From Provencibacterium sp. (GTDB taxonomy: Bacteria; Bacillota; Clostridia; Oscillospirales; Ruminococcaceae): a stretch of DNA of 64,000 bases. The notes beneath the pieces are model-generated. The model ran no database searches. It saw nothing but the letters and a program-made list of their open reading frames with translations, and was not told where the DNA came from. Location of the stretch: NCBI GenBank assembly GCA_022793895.1, contig JAAWDS010000006.1:1-64000 (forward strand), given 5' to 3'. Position numbers and translations under genes: made by a program. The first letter of the stretch is position 1, and each line of letters opens with the position of its first letter. Shown here piece by piece: positions 6,801 through 16,541 of this stretch.

Positions 6801-8774
6801 TTACACCCCCTTTTCCGGGTGGCAGTGCATATAACGCGGCGCTTCCTGCCATTTGACCGGGAAGCCGGATCCATGCGAGCAAAAGACCGAATCCGGCGTG
6901 TTTTCAACATCATGTTCCCGGTCGTATCCTATGCGGGCGATGACCTCCTCTGCGTTGTGGCAGGGCTCATAACCGTCGAAACGCAGCCGGATTTGTCCCC
7001 GGCCTTTGGTTAGAGGGCCGAGCGTAAGCGGATAATCCATTAAGGTAACGGCAGGGCCGCGCCCCTGTATAACAGCGCTGTGCTCTCCCGCCTGCGGCGG
7101 TTCAAATTCCGCGTGCAGCCGTTGCAGATCAGAGAGGATCCGTCCTACAAGCGGCAGCCCGGCCTCAATCTGAAAATGGTAATAAGGTTCGAGCAGGATC
7201 CCTTTTGCCTGGAATAAGCCCTGCCGGAGGGCGCGGTAAACCGCTTCGCGGAAATCACCGCCTTCGGTGTGCTTGAGGTGGGCGCGTCCGGCCAGGAGCG
7301 TAACGGTAACGTCGGTCAAGGGAGCGCCGGTCAACGTTCCGCGGTGCTCCTTTTCATAAACATGTGTACGGATGAGATTCTGCCAGTTGGAGCCAAGCTG
7401 GTCAAGCGGGCAGGCGCTTTGAAAGCGCAGGCCGCTGCCGCGCGGCGCAGGAGAGAGGCGGAGATACACCTCGGCGTAGTGCCGCAGCGGTTCAAAATGC
7501 CCGCAGCCGACAACGGGCGCAGCGATGGTTTCGGTATAAAGCACCTCGCAGGCTCCAAACGAAATCGAGAGCCCGAAGCGATCCAAACACACCCGCCGCA
7601 GGACCTCCAATTGGATGGGACCCAGTACCCGCACATGAAGCGCCTCCACTCCGGCATCCCAGCGGACATGCAGTAGGGGATCCTCGCTTTCTAACAGACG
7701 GAAATAGCCGATCACTGTACGGGCAGGAAAGGCCGGATCAAAGAGAACCCGCGCGCTCAACAGCGGTTCGGTGTAAAGCAGCCCACGTTCCGGACTGTCG
7801 CCTACCCGGTCGCCCGGCCGGGTAGAGAGCGGGCCCGCCGCCGCCACCAGATCGCCCGGCTCCGCTTTGGCTACCGGCAGGAATTTTGATCCGGAATAGG
7901 CGCGCAGCTCATTTACCTTTTCGCTGGTTGGCTCCCCGTCGCCGGAGAGAACGATCATCTCTTCCTTTACCCGCAGCGTGCCGCTGAGAACCTTTAAAAA
8001 GGTCAGCCGGTTTTGTTGGGCGTCGTGTCGGATTTTATAGACCCTGCCTGCAAAGGGGGCGGACGCATCGGCGGGATCTGTCCATCCTACCAGGGAGCAG
8101 AGCGCACTCAGAAAGGGAAGAATACCTTCCCCTTGAAGGGCGGCGCCTCGAAAAACGGGGAAGAGCCGGCGATCGCGAAGCATCCTTTGTGCGGCCGTCC
8201 TCCAGGCGTCCGGTTCATATCCGCTTTCCAGATAACGCTCCAAAAGCCCGTCATCGATTTCGCATAGGCGTTCCGCCAAGGACTCGGTCATCCTTCCGTT
8301 TTGCAGTCCGGTGAAGTCGATGCAGGCCGGTGAAAACCGGCGTTCCAGCTCCTGGAGCGTTTTTTCCGGATCCGCCCCGGTGCGATCGGTTTTGTTGAGA
8401 AAGATCAGGGTGGGGACATGATAGCGTTCCAGTAGATTCCAGGCCGTTTCGGTGTGGCTCTGTATCCCTTCTACGCAGCTCAACAACAGTACAGCGCAGT
8501 CCAACACCGGAATGGCCCTTTCCATCTCTCCGGAAAAGTCGGCGTGTCCGGGAGTATCCACGAGAAACCAATCGATCCCGTCATAGCAAAACGGGGCTTG
8601 ATCGGAAAAGATGGTGATCCCCCGTTCGCGTTCAATAGGGTTTTGATCGAGATAGGCGGTATGGTGATCCACCCGTCCCACCTCGCGCAGCGCGCCGGTT
8701 TGATAAAGAAGTTGTTCGCAAAATGTAGTCTTTCCCGCATCCACGTGGGCGAGAACGCCGATGGTCCGCTTCAT
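6801..8774 (-). CDS. TetM/EF-G-like ribosomal-protection-type GTPase
   Basis: Translational GTPase of 657 residues, close to Tet(M)/Tet(W) proteins (about 640). It has the G1 loop AHVDAGKT (9-16), ERERGITI for G2, DTPGH for G3 (73-77) and NKTD for G4 (127-130), then EF-G-like domains II to V. It ends with an NTPDSVFCSHGSGFPVKW segment typical of a TetM-like subgroup that is usually chromosomal. The start chosen is the ATG at 8774, with GGAG just upstream; a longer in-frame ORF reaches 8837 but would add a non-homologous leader. Such proteins release tetracycline from ribosomes or perform another ribosome-rescue role. Actual resistance cannot be told from sequence. Confidence 0.85.
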   Translation of the reverse strand: MKRTIGVLAHVDAGKTTFCEQLLYQTGALREVGRVDHHTAYLDQNPIERERGITIFSDQAPFCYDGIDWFLVDTPGHADFSGEMERAIPVLDCAVLLLSCVEGIQSHTETAWNLLERYHVPTLIFLNKTDRTGADPEKTLQELERRFSPACIDFTGLQNGRMTESLAERLCEIDDGLLERYLESGYEPDAWRTAAQRMLRDRRLFPVFRGAALQGEGILPFLSALCSLVGWTDPADASAPFAGRVYKIRHDAQQNRLTFLKVLSGTLRVKEEMIVLSGDGEPTSEKVNELRAYSGSKFLPVAKAEPGDLVAAAGPLSTRPGDRVGDSPERGLLYTEPLLSARVLFDPAFPARTVIGYFRLLESEDPLLHVRWDAGVEALHVRVLGPIQLEVLRRVCLDRFGLSISFGACEVLYTETIAAPVVGCGHFEPLRHYAEVYLRLSPAPRGSGLRFQSACPLDQLGSNWQNLIRTHVYEKEHRGTLTGAPLTDVTVTLLAGRAHLKHTEGGDFREAVYRALRQGLFQAKGILLEPYYHFQIEAGLPLVGRILSDLQRLHAEFEPPQAGEHSAVIQGRGPAVTLMDYPLTLGPLTKGRGQIRLRFDGYEPCHNAEEVIARIGYDREHDVENTPDSVFCSHGSGFPVKWQEAPRYMHCHPEKGV

Positions 8775-9053
8775 GAGGCTCCAACCTTTCTTAAGGCTAA
8801 TTTTTCGTTGGGTCCCTTTTGTGTATGTACCGCCCATTTATACTTTCTTTAAAGGAGGGATGTCCGGAGGACCAGAACCGCTTTCTCCTTTTCTTTCCTA
8901 TTGTAGCATATTCGGCCCGGTAAGCGGTAGTATTTGGAGGCAGTAGATGGATTTTCTTGACAAAAGTAGACTGGGTGGGTATAATAGATAGCGTTGAAAT
9001 AATAAAGTTAGTAATGGAAATGGGCGTCAGCCCGCCATTTAAGGAGAAGGGCA
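8775..9053. promoter_or_regulatory. Divergent intergenic region, TetM-like gene and potA
   Basis: On the minus strand an extended -10 (TGCTACAAT, -10 at 8900-8905) lies about 125 bases before the TetM-like start, leaving a long leader. On the plus strand TTGACA (8957-8962), a 17-base spacer and TATAAT (8980-8985) form a near-perfect promoter for potABCD. A small imperfect hairpin (AAATGGGCG...CGCCATTT, 9018-9040) directly precedes the potA Shine-Dalgarno AAGGAG. Confidence 0.75.
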
Positions 9054-10145
9054 TTGAGCGAGAACATATTGGAGCTAAAACAGATCCGAAAGAGCTTTGG
9101 GGATACCGAGGTGCTCAAGGGCATAAGCCTTTGCATTCATAAAGGGGAATTTATCACCTTTTTGGGCTCTTCCGGCTGTGGAAAAACGACCACTCTGCGC
9201 ATTATTGCCGGGCTGGAAACGCCCGACAGCGGTAGCGTCATCCTTGGGGGACAGGATGTAACGACGCTGGAACCCAACAAGCGGGATGTGAACACCATTT
9301 TTCAAAATTATGCGCTTTTCCCGCACATGAACGTTTTTTCCAACATTGCCTATAGTCTCCGGCTGCGGCGTGTTCCGAAGGCGGAGATCCGCCGCAGGGT
9401 GGAGGAGATGCTCTCGCTCGTTCAGCTCGAAGGCTTTGGGAAGCGGATGCCCAACGAATTGAGCGGCGGACAGCGCCAGCGCGTGGCGATCGCGCGCGCC
9501 GTTATCAATAATCCCAGCGTTTTGCTGTTGGATGAGCCGCTCGGCGCCTTGGATCTCCAGCTCCGCCGCCAGATGCAGCAGGAGCTTAAAAAACTACAGA
9601 AAAAATTGGGAATCACCTTCCTCTATATCACCCATGATCAGGAGGAAGCTATCAATATGTCCGATCGCATTGTTGTCATGAATGAGGGGCGTTTTGAGCA
9701 GATCGGCGCTCCTGCGCAGATCTACGATCGTCCCAAAACCAGCTTTGTCGCGGGCTTTATTGGAACGGCCAACCTCTTCCAAGGGAAAGTTGTTTCCATT
9801 GAGGATGGGATGGCCGTTATCCAAACGGGGGAGGATCGGGTCTGTGCGGCCGTGGAGAACGGCATGCGGATAGGAGAGCCGGTAACGTTTGCGGTGCGCA
9901 GTGAAAATGTGCTGGTGACGAAGGATCCGCATCCGAATTTCCGGTTGCCGGCTACCGTTTCGGAGAACAGCTTTGTGGGCGGCATGCTCCGGTTGGGCTT
10001 CACCCTTTCGGACGGACGGACGATCATTTCCAGCAAGCATGGCATTCGGACGCATATCACGTTGGGGCAGCCGGTTTACCTTTGCTGGGAGCCGGGCAAC
10101 GCTGTTTTTGTAGATAGGGGGGGAGCGGATGAAGCGCAGGAGTAA
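9054..10145 (+). CDS. potA: Spermidine/putrescine ABC transporter ATPase
   Basis: ATP-binding subunit of the polyamine importer, bound to the inner face of the membrane permeases. It is 363 residues. Walker A GSSGCGKTT (38-46), signature LSGGQRQR (136-143), Walker B VLLLDEP (156-162), followed by a C-terminal TOBE-type domain (about 280-355). TTG start with AAGGAG seven bases upstream. It is first of four tightly packed genes (overlaps of 17, 4 and 4 bases), which together make a complete PotABCD system driven by the consensus promoter at 8957-8985. Confidence 0.94.
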   Translation: MSENILELKQIRKSFGDTEVLKGISLCIHKGEFITFLGSSGCGKTTTLRIIAGLETPDSGSVILGGQDVTTLEPNKRDVNTIFQNYALFPHMNVFSNIAYSLRLRRVPKAEIRRRVEEMLSLVQLEGFGKRMPNELSGGQRQRVAIARAVINNPSVLLLDEPLGALDLQLRRQMQQELKKLQKKLGITFLYITHDQEEAINMSDRIVVMNEGRFEQIGAPAQIYDRPKTSFVAGFIGTANLFQGKVVSIEDGMAVIQTGEDRVCAAVENGMRIGEPVTFAVRSENVLVTKDPHPNFRLPATVSENSFVGGMLRLGFTLSDGRTIISSKHGIRTHITLGQPVYLCWEPGNAVFVDRGGADEAQE

Positions 10146-10980
10146 AGCATGGATACTGGTGGCCCCGCTCTATCTGGTGACGATTGTATTGGTGTTCCTG
10201 CCGCTTATCTATATCGTAGCGCTCAGTTTTCTGAAAAAGGATGTGCTTTGGGGCGTTACTAACGAATGGACCTTGGGGAATTACCGGCAGATGTTGGATC
10301 CCGTCTATCTGAAAACCTTTGTAGATTCCTTGAAGCTGGCGTTTGCTACCACAGTGATTACAACACTGCTGGGGTATCCGTTTGGTTATTTCATGGCTAA
10401 ACTGCCGCCGCGCTGGCGAAACCTCTGCATGCTGCTGGTGGTGGTGCCGTTTTGGACAAACGCGTTGATACGTATCTATGGATGGATGATCCTCCTGCGG
10501 GCCAAGGGCGTACTCAATACGGCCCTGATGGCGCTGGGAATCCTCTCGCAGCCGATGAAAATCCTCTATACCTATTCAGCCGTTTTGATTGGGATGGTTT
10601 ATTCGCTGCTTCCGTTTATGATTCTGCCGGTCTACAACAGCGTGGAAAAGATGGACTGGTCCTTGGTGGAAGCCAGCCGCGACCTCGGAGCGACCGCTAT
10701 AGAAGCGTTTTTTACCGTAACGCTCAAATTAACGCTGCCAGGTGTGCTTTCCGGCTTTGTTTTGGTTTTTGTACCGTCTATCGGTCTGTTTTTTATTTCT
10801 GATCTGCTGGGCGGCGGGAAAATTATGCTGGTGGGTAACCTCATCAAGAATCAACTGTTGCAGGCACGCGACTGGCCGTTTGGCGCGGCGCTTTCGGTCG
10901 TTATGATGCTTCTGACGCTGCTCATTATCCTGCTTTACCGGAAGATAACCGGTGCGAAGGATTTGGAGGGATTCTTTTGA
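10129..10980 (+). CDS. potB: Spermidine/putrescine ABC transporter permease, first subunit
   Basis: Membrane subunit of 283 residues with six predicted hydrophobic helices. The EAA-type loop reads EASRDLGATAIEAFFTVTLKLTLPG, in which E-A-x3-G-A contacts the ATPase. The ATG at 10129 overlaps the potA end by 17 bases and has GGGGAG upstream. It forms the membrane channel with PotC. Confidence 0.94.
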   Translation: MKRRSKAWILVAPLYLVTIVLVFLPLIYIVALSFLKKDVLWGVTNEWTLGNYRQMLDPVYLKTFVDSLKLAFATTVITTLLGYPFGYFMAKLPPRWRNLCMLLVVVPFWTNALIRIYGWMILLRAKGVLNTALMALGILSQPMKILYTYSAVLIGMVYSLLPFMILPVYNSVEKMDWSLVEASRDLGATAIEAFFTVTLKLTLPGVLSGFVLVFVPSIGLFFISDLLGGGKIMLVGNLIKNQLLQARDWPFGAALSVVMMLLTLLIILLYRKITGAKDLEGFF

Positions 10981-11789
10981 AGGGAAAAAAGAAATTCCAT
11001 TTCTCCAGCCTTTATCTGATTTTAGTGCTCCTTTTGATGTATTTGCCGGTCGTCATGGTGGTAATCTATTCCTTCAACGCTTCGAAGTCCGACGCCGTTT
11101 GGGGGGGCTTCACCCTTGCGTGGTATGGGAAGATGTTCCAAAACCGCAGCCTGATGGACGCGCTGCGCAACAGCCTGTTGTTGGCAGTGGCTTCCTGCGC
11201 TGTTTCGGCGGTGATCGGAACGATTGGCGCTGTGGGGATCGTTCAGGGGGATTTCAAGGCGAAGGGGATCATCGAAAACGGAGCGATGCTGCCCATCATG
11301 GTGCCGGAAATCATCCTGGGCATGGTATTCCTGGCTTTCTTCTCGCTGCTGCGGCTGCCTTTTGGTATGCTGACGCTGATTATCGCCCATACTACCTTCT
11401 GTGTTCCCTATATCTTCATCGTTGTCAAGGGCCGGTTGGCTGGCTTGGATCGGTCTATCGGGGAGGCGGCGCGCGACTTAGGCGCTACGGAGATGCGGAT
11501 GTTTTTTGATATCACCCTGCCGTTAATTGCTCCGGCCGTCGCTTCCGGGACGCTGTTGGCCTTCGCCATGTCGCTGGACGATGTGGTTATCAGTTTCTTT
11601 GTAACGGGTGCGCAGACAAACACTCTGCCGATTAAAATATATTCCCAGATCAAACTTGGGGTCAGCCCAGAGATTAACGCGCTGTGTACCGTTATGCTGT
11701 TGTGTACCTTTTTACTCATCTGCCTGTCCGGCTGGATTGGCCGGGGCAGAAAAAAAAGAAACCCCATTAAGGAGGAAACGAACCTATGA
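10977..11789 (+). CDS. potC: Spermidine/putrescine ABC transporter permease, second subunit
   Basis: Second membrane subunit, 270 residues and six predicted helices, with the EAA loop EAARDLGATEMRMFFDITLPLIAP. TTG start overlapping the potB stop in TTGA, a translational-coupling arrangement. It partners PotB and receives the polyamine from the PotD lipoprotein. Confidence 0.94.
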   Translation: MKGKKKFHFSSLYLILVLLLMYLPVVMVVIYSFNASKSDAVWGGFTLAWYGKMFQNRSLMDALRNSLLLAVASCAVSAVIGTIGAVGIVQGDFKAKGIIENGAMLPIMVPEIILGMVFLAFFSLLRLPFGMLTLIIAHTTFCVPYIFIVVKGRLAGLDRSIGEAARDLGATEMRMFFDITLPLIAPAVASGTLLAFAMSLDDVVISFFVTGAQTNTLPIKIYSQIKLGVSPEINALCTVMLLCTFLLICLSGWIGRGRKKRNPIKEETNL

Positions 11790-12904
11790 AAAAAGCACTT
11801 TCGCTGCTGCTGGCAGCGCTGCTCTCGTCCATGGCATTAGCGGGCTGTGGTACGGGAGGGACGGCCGCCCCTTCTGGGTCGGAGGCCGCTTCATCGCCTG
11901 CCTCTTCCGCGGCTCCAGCTGAAACGGGAGAAGAGAAGCAGTTAAACATCTTTACTTGGGATGGATATTTCCCGCAGGATGTGCAGGATGCGTTCACCGC
12001 CCAGACGGGCATCCAGCTTAATTTCTCCAATTTTGAGACCAACGAAGAGATGCTCACCAAACTTCAGGCAGCCAATGCGGGGGATTATGATGTCATCGTC
12101 GTCTCCGATTATATGGTTGAAATCATGAACAAGCTCGGCGGCCTTCTCAAAGAGATTGATAAGTCGCAGGTGCCGAACTATGAAAATCTGGATCCGGCAT
12201 ATCTCAGTAAATTCTATGATCCGGAGAATCTCTATACGGTTCCTTATGGTCCCGGCGCTCCGCTGATTGTCTATGATCCAGCCACCTGCCCGGTTGAAAT
12301 CAAGGGCTACGCGGATCTGTGGAATCCCGCCCTTCAGGATAGCTTGGTATTGATAGATTCCTCCCGCGTCATCGTAGGGATCACCTTAAAGACGATGGGG
12401 AGCGGCTTTAATGAAACCGACCTATCGGTTTTGGAGCAGGCGAAGGCCAAGCTGATGGAGCTCAAGCCCAACGTCCGTACCCTTTCGGTGAATAACCTAC
12501 AGGATGTTATCCTCAGCGGGGAGGCGAGCGCAGGCTTTATGTTTACTTCGCAGGTGGCCATGGCCTTGGATGCGAACCCGGATTTGAAGGTGGTCTATCC
12601 GGAAGAGGGGTTGGGCTTCGGCATTGACTGTCTGACGGTTGCCGCTAACGCGCCGCACCCGAACAACGCCTTCGCATTTTTAAATTTCCTGTTGGAGCCG
12701 GAAACGGCCGCAAGCGTATCCAGCCAGATTTATTATCTCTGCCCGAACACGGCCGCGCAGGAGTTCCTGCCGGAAGCCTATCAAAACAACGCCGCCTTTG
12801 CAACTCCCTCTGAAATGCTGGCCGAAGCTGAATTTGTGGAGGATGTGGGAACCGAGTTGGCCGCCGAATATGAGAAAATTTGGACCGAGTTCAAGCAGCA
12901 ATAA
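11786..12904 (+). CDS. potD: Spermidine/putrescine-binding lipoprotein
   Basis: Extracellular substrate-binding protein of 372 residues. A signal peptide with lipobox LALAGC (Cys21) is followed by a Ser/Ala-rich spacer and a PotD/PotF-type domain beginning LNIFTWDGYFPQDV. The ATG overlaps the potC stop in ATGA and is preceded by AAGGAGG. The polyamine call rests on family resemblance and on the complete potABC context. Confidence 0.94.
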   Translation: MKKALSLLLAALLSSMALAGCGTGGTAAPSGSEAASSPASSAAPAETGEEKQLNIFTWDGYFPQDVQDAFTAQTGIQLNFSNFETNEEMLTKLQAANAGDYDVIVVSDYMVEIMNKLGGLLKEIDKSQVPNYENLDPAYLSKFYDPENLYTVPYGPGAPLIVYDPATCPVEIKGYADLWNPALQDSLVLIDSSRVIVGITLKTMGSGFNETDLSVLEQAKAKLMELKPNVRTLSVNNLQDVILSGEASAGFMFTSQVAMALDANPDLKVVYPEEGLGFGIDCLTVAANAPHPNNAFAFLNFLLEPETAASVSSQIYYLCPNTAAQEFLPEAYQNNAAFATPSEMLAEAEFVEDVGTELAAEYEKIWTEFKQQ

Positions 12905-12928
12905 CAGTCTAGGCTTTTAATAACGATG

Positions 12929-12966
12929 AAAACCGCTGACAGCGAAAAAGCTGTTGGCGGTTTTTT
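12929..12966 (+). terminator. Terminator after potABCD
   Basis: Stem AAAACCGCTGACAGC / GCTGTTGGCGGTTTT (13 of 15 paired) around GAAAA, followed by T residues. It lies 25 bases past the potD stop. Confidence 0.85.
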
Positions 12967-13122
12967 AATGCTTGAAACCGTTTCCCAAACAACCAAAATC
13001 CAGTTTTATTTTTCAGAAAAATATGGTAAAATAGGGGCGTAATAAGTGAAGACGAGGGTTCAAAACAGCGCATAGAAGCTATAAAAGCGGCGAACCCTAC
13101 TGGATAGAAGGAGGCCAAGGAA

Positions 13123-14610
13123 ATGCTGGATAAGGTAAACCTGAAGAAAACGATGATGGACCCGGAATATAAGCAGTTGACTAAGAGCTTAAAGCATGAG
13201 CTGAATTTGCTACAGCATGCTGTTAAAGAACGCGGACTGCCGGTGATTGTGCTTTTTGAGGGCTGGGGAACAGCGGGGAAGGGCAGCATGATTTCAGACA
13301 TCATCCTCAATCTGGATCCACGTAATTTCAAGGTACACTCGACTGTGGATCCAACGCCGGAGGAGAAAAGGAAGCCTTTTCTCTGGCGGCATTGGACGCG
13401 GGTGCCTCCCAAGGGGCTATTCGCCTTTTTTGATCGCAGCTGGTACCCGGAGGTCTCGGCGGCCCGGCTGGAAGAAAAAATGGAGGATGAGGAATATCTG
13501 CGCAGGATTGCAAGCATACAAACCTTTGAGCGGCAGCTGACCGACAACGGTACTGTGCTTATCAAATTCTTTCTCCATCTTTCCCAAAAGGAACAGGCCA
13601 AGCGTTTGCAGCGCCTTGAAAAAAATGCCGATACTGCCTGGCGGGCAACAAAACTCGATTGGAAGCGGAACGAGCGCTACAGCCGCTATTTTGAAGCCTT
13701 CGACGATATGCTTACCCGGACGGATACCAGTTGGGCGCCGTGGCATATCATCAGCGCGCAGGATCACAACAGCGCGCGGGCAGAGGTCTACCAGACGCTG
13801 GTGGAGACTCTACAGGGCGCGGTGGAGGCTTTTGACCGGCGAAAGACAGAAGCGCAGCCCTTCGTGACAGCGGATCCGGGCCCTTTTACCTTTGTCAAGG
13901 CGCCGGCTTTGGAAGAGGTGCGCCTGGATATGACGGTGGAGGAAGAGGAATATAAGGCGTTGCTTAAAAAATTCCAGAAAAAGTTGGAGAAGCTGCATAA
14001 CCGGATCTATTTCCGGCGTATTCCGGTGATCGTGGTTTATGAGGGCTGGGATGCAGCCGGGAAGGGCGGTAACATCCGGCGGATAGCAGCAGCGCTGGAT
14101 CCGCGCGGTTACGAGGTGGTTCCTATCGCCGCCCCCACCCCTGCCGAGCTTGCGCACCATTACCTTTGGCGTTTCTGGCGGGAGCTCCCTAAGGATGGAC
14201 ATGTTTCTATCTTTGACCGTAGCTGGTATGGGCGGGTCATGGTCGAACGTATTGAAGGCTTCTGCACGAAGGAAGAGTGGAGCCGCGCTTATCGCGAGAT
14301 GAATGAGTTTGAAAAGGAGCTCCATGATTGGGGAGCGGTTCTTGTAAAGTTCTGGCTGCAGATCGATTCCGACGAACAGCTGCGCCGGTTTACCGATAGG
14401 CAGAACACCCCTGAGAAGCAATGGAAAATCACTGATGAGGATTGGCGTAACCGCGAGAAGTGGGATCGCTATGAGGTGGCGGTGAATGAGATGCTTCAAA
14501 AAACCTCTACTGATTTTGCTCCCTGGACGATTATCGAATCACAGGATAAACGTTTTGCGCGCCTGAAAGCGTTGAAAACCTTGATTCAGGCGATTGAAGC
14601 TAGGCTATAG
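13123..14610 (+). CDS. pap: Polyphosphate:AMP phosphotransferase-type protein, tandem PPK2 domains
   Basis: Cytosolic enzyme of 495 residues with two PPK2 domains, the architecture of class II PPK2 (Pap), which makes ADP from AMP and polyphosphate. The C-terminal domain has full motifs: EGWDAAGKG (about 307-315) and FDRSWYGR (about 364). The N-terminal copy has GWGTAGKG (47-54), where Asp is replaced by Gly, and FDRSWYPE. In known tandem enzymes the second domain is the catalytic one, which fits. An AAGGAGG precedes the ATG, and a possible extended -10 (TGGTAAAAT, -10 at 13027-13032) lies upstream. It is a single-gene unit between terminators. Confidence 0.88.
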   Translation: MLDKVNLKKTMMDPEYKQLTKSLKHELNLLQHAVKERGLPVIVLFEGWGTAGKGSMISDIILNLDPRNFKVHSTVDPTPEEKRKPFLWRHWTRVPPKGLFAFFDRSWYPEVSAARLEEKMEDEEYLRRIASIQTFERQLTDNGTVLIKFFLHLSQKEQAKRLQRLEKNADTAWRATKLDWKRNERYSRYFEAFDDMLTRTDTSWAPWHIISAQDHNSARAEVYQTLVETLQGAVEAFDRRKTEAQPFVTADPGPFTFVKAPALEEVRLDMTVEEEEYKALLKKFQKKLEKLHNRIYFRRIPVIVVYEGWDAAGKGGNIRRIAAALDPRGYEVVPIAAPTPAELAHHYLWRFWRELPKDGHVSIFDRSWYGRVMVERIEGFCTKEEWSRAYREMNEFEKELHDWGAVLVKFWLQIDSDEQLRRFTDRQNTPEKQWKITDEDWRNREKWDRYEVAVNEMLQKTSTDFAPWTIIESQDKRFARLKALKTLIQAIEARL

Positions 14611-14611
14611 G

Positions 14612-14661
14612 AGAAGGAAGCTCCGGCAAAATGCGAAGCATTTTGCCAGAGCTTCCTTCTT
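14612..14661. terminator. Bidirectional terminator, pap and prmC
   Basis: AGAAGGAAGCTC plus GCAAAATGC pair with GCATTTTGC plus GAGCTTCCTTCT (21 pairs, one 2-base mismatch) around GAA, then TTTTC. It sits between convergent genes. Confidence 0.85.
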
Positions 14662-14717
14662 TTCAAAAACTGGAAAAGCGTTTTGCAAGCGGCCTCATTT
14701 TTATTTATGCGGAAAAC

Positions 14718-15545
14718 TTATAAATACCCGCCGACAACGCGTTCGATTCCTTGCACATCCAGGCGGCTAAAAACGTTCTGGTAGCCCGCGTTTGCCAATA
14801 GCGTTCTCACCGTTTCCGCTTGTCCAACGCCTACCTCAAAAAGCAGAAGCCCGCCAGGAAGCAGAAAATCCCGGTAGCGCTCGGTGACTACCTCATAAAA
14901 TGCGAATCCATTATGATCGGCCACCAGCGCCATTTCTGGCTCATGCAGCACCTCCGGTTGCAGATGAGCATAATCCTGCGCATCGATATAAGGGGGATTG
15001 CAGGTGATCAGCGAATACAACCGGTCAGGGAGATAAGTCAGAGCGTCGGCCGAGAGAACGCGGATGGAAACTCGGTGGCTCTGCACATTTTCCCGAAGTA
15101 CTTCCAAGGCGCTGGGGGAGAGCTCCAGCGCATCAACCTGGGCGCCGTCTATCTCCAAAGCTAGGGTGATGGCAATCGCCCCCGTTCCGCTGCACAGGTC
15201 CAGGATAGCCGCCCCTTTGCCGGCGGCCTGCAATGCACAGTCAATGAGACATTCGGTATCCGCACGAGGAATGAGGACACCCTCGCGCACAGAAAACCGG
15301 CGGCCATAAAACTCCCAGAAGCCCAACAGATATTGCAGGGGGTAGCGCTGAGCGCGCCGCAGGATCAATTGCCGGTAGACCGTTGCCGCGTTTTCCTCCA
15401 CCGTGGCCAAACGGTAGAGCTCCATTCGGGAGGATAAGCCCAATGCGTGCATCAGCAGCTCGCGCGCATCAAAAAGAGGGGAGGGGATACCCGCTTGCTG
15501 CAAGGCGCGCGTCCCCTCCCGGAGCAGCCGATCAATAGGCGGCAT
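14718..15545 (-). CDS. prmC: Release factor glutamine methyltransferase
   Basis: S-adenosylmethionine-dependent enzyme that methylates the Gln of the GGQ motif of release factors 1 and 2. It is 275 residues, normal for the family. A SAM-binding segment ILDLCSGTGAIAI lies mid-protein and the substrate-binding NPPY motif at about 182-185 (TCNPPYIDAQDY). It overlaps the end of the YqhQ-like gene by 14 bases, so the two are translationally linked. prfA, often adjacent, is not here. Confidence 0.94.
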   Translation of the reverse strand: MPPIDRLLREGTRALQQAGIPSPLFDARELLMHALGLSSRMELYRLATVEENAATVYRQLILRRAQRYPLQYLLGFWEFYGRRFSVREGVLIPRADTECLIDCALQAAGKGAAILDLCSGTGAIAITLALEIDGAQVDALELSPSALEVLRENVQSHRVSIRVLSADALTYLPDRLYSLITCNPPYIDAQDYAHLQPEVLHEPEMALVADHNGFAFYEVVTERYRDFLLPGGLLLFEVGVGQAETVRTLLANAGYQNVFSRLDVQGIERVVGGYL

Positions 15546-16482
15546 CGGCGCGTTCCTCAGGGATAACCGCTTTCATGGAGGCAATGGCCACCTCTATTTG
15601 ACCGGCGTCCGGCTCTGCGGTCGTAAGTCGTTGCAGCCATAGCCCTGGAGCAGAAATAAGGCGGGTGATAAGGTTATCGCGCCTGCCGGCAAATTTGATG
15701 ATTTCATAGGCAATGCCCACCACAACCGGAAGCAGCAGCAGCTTGAGCGCTACGCGCAGAAAAAGATTATCCCAAGTAACGATCGAAAACACAAGGATGG
15801 AGATTACCAGTACGATCAGCAGGAAGCTGGTCCCGCAGCGCGGATGAAAACGCTGGAATTTCTGCACATTTTCAACGGTTAGCTCCTGCCCGCTTTCATA
15901 GCAGAAGATGGTTTTATGCTCTGCTCCATGGTATTGGAACACCCTGCGGATCTCCTGCATACGGGAAACCAGGGCTAAATAGACGATAAAGATGAGGATC
16001 TTGATAATCCCTTCCAGAGCTGTCAGCGCCAGCCGGGTACGGATAACTCCTCCCAGCAGATAGCCGATAGCGGCGGGCAGCAACGTGAACAGACCGACGG
16101 CGAGCGCAGCGCCAAGCACGAGAACAACGCCGTTAAAAAGCATAGTGAACTTGTTTCCCAGCTTTTCTTTCAGCTTGCGTTCAAAGGCAGATTCTTCTTC
16201 CTCTTCCAAGCCCGCCAACTCGGCGGAACGCATCAGTGTCCGATAGCCGACCACCAGCATATTGATAAAGTTAAAGATCCCGCGAACAAATGGGACGCGC
16301 CGGTACCATCTTTTCGGCTTCTGGCTCTCCCAAACCTCCAGCGCGATTTCGCCATCCGGCTTTCGTACTGCCATAGCGCACTTATCAATGCGTACGCTGG
16401 AGGAATCGTTGCGCATCATAACGCCTTCAATCAGGGCTTGGCCTCCGATAGAGGTTTTAAAGGCCGTATTTTTTTCTTCCAA
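15532..16482 (-). CDS. DUF1385 membrane protein, YqhQ-like
   Basis: Membrane protein of 316 residues. It begins with the family hallmark SIGGQALIEGVMMR, and a conserved AEHKTIFCYESG segment and several hydrophobic helices follow, matching DUF1385 (YqhQ of Bacillus). The molecular function is unknown; the family is often next to prmC and prfA. TTG start with AAGGAG nine bases upstream. Last but one in a minus-strand run from the lipoprotein gene. Confidence 0.9.
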   Translation of the reverse strand: MEEKNTAFKTSIGGQALIEGVMMRNDSSSVRIDKCAMAVRKPDGEIALEVWESQKPKRWYRRVPFVRGIFNFINMLVVGYRTLMRSAELAGLEEEEESAFERKLKEKLGNKFTMLFNGVVLVLGAALAVGLFTLLPAAIGYLLGGVIRTRLALTALEGIIKILIFIVYLALVSRMQEIRRVFQYHGAEHKTIFCYESGQELTVENVQKFQRFHPRCGTSFLLIVLVISILVFSIVTWDNLFLRVALKLLLLPVVVGIAYEIIKFAGRRDNLITRLISAPGLWLQRLTTAEPDAGQIEVAIASMKAVIPEERADAAY

Positions 16483-16541
16483 AACGGTTATCTCCTTTTT
16501 AAATAAGGTCGGTTTTTCAAAGGCTCCAGTTTTCCAGCCGG

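Noticed and set aside
6801-8837. Mobile tetracycline-resistance island
   Set aside because: No transposase, integrase or repeat borders around the TetM-like gene; base composition is not visibly different.
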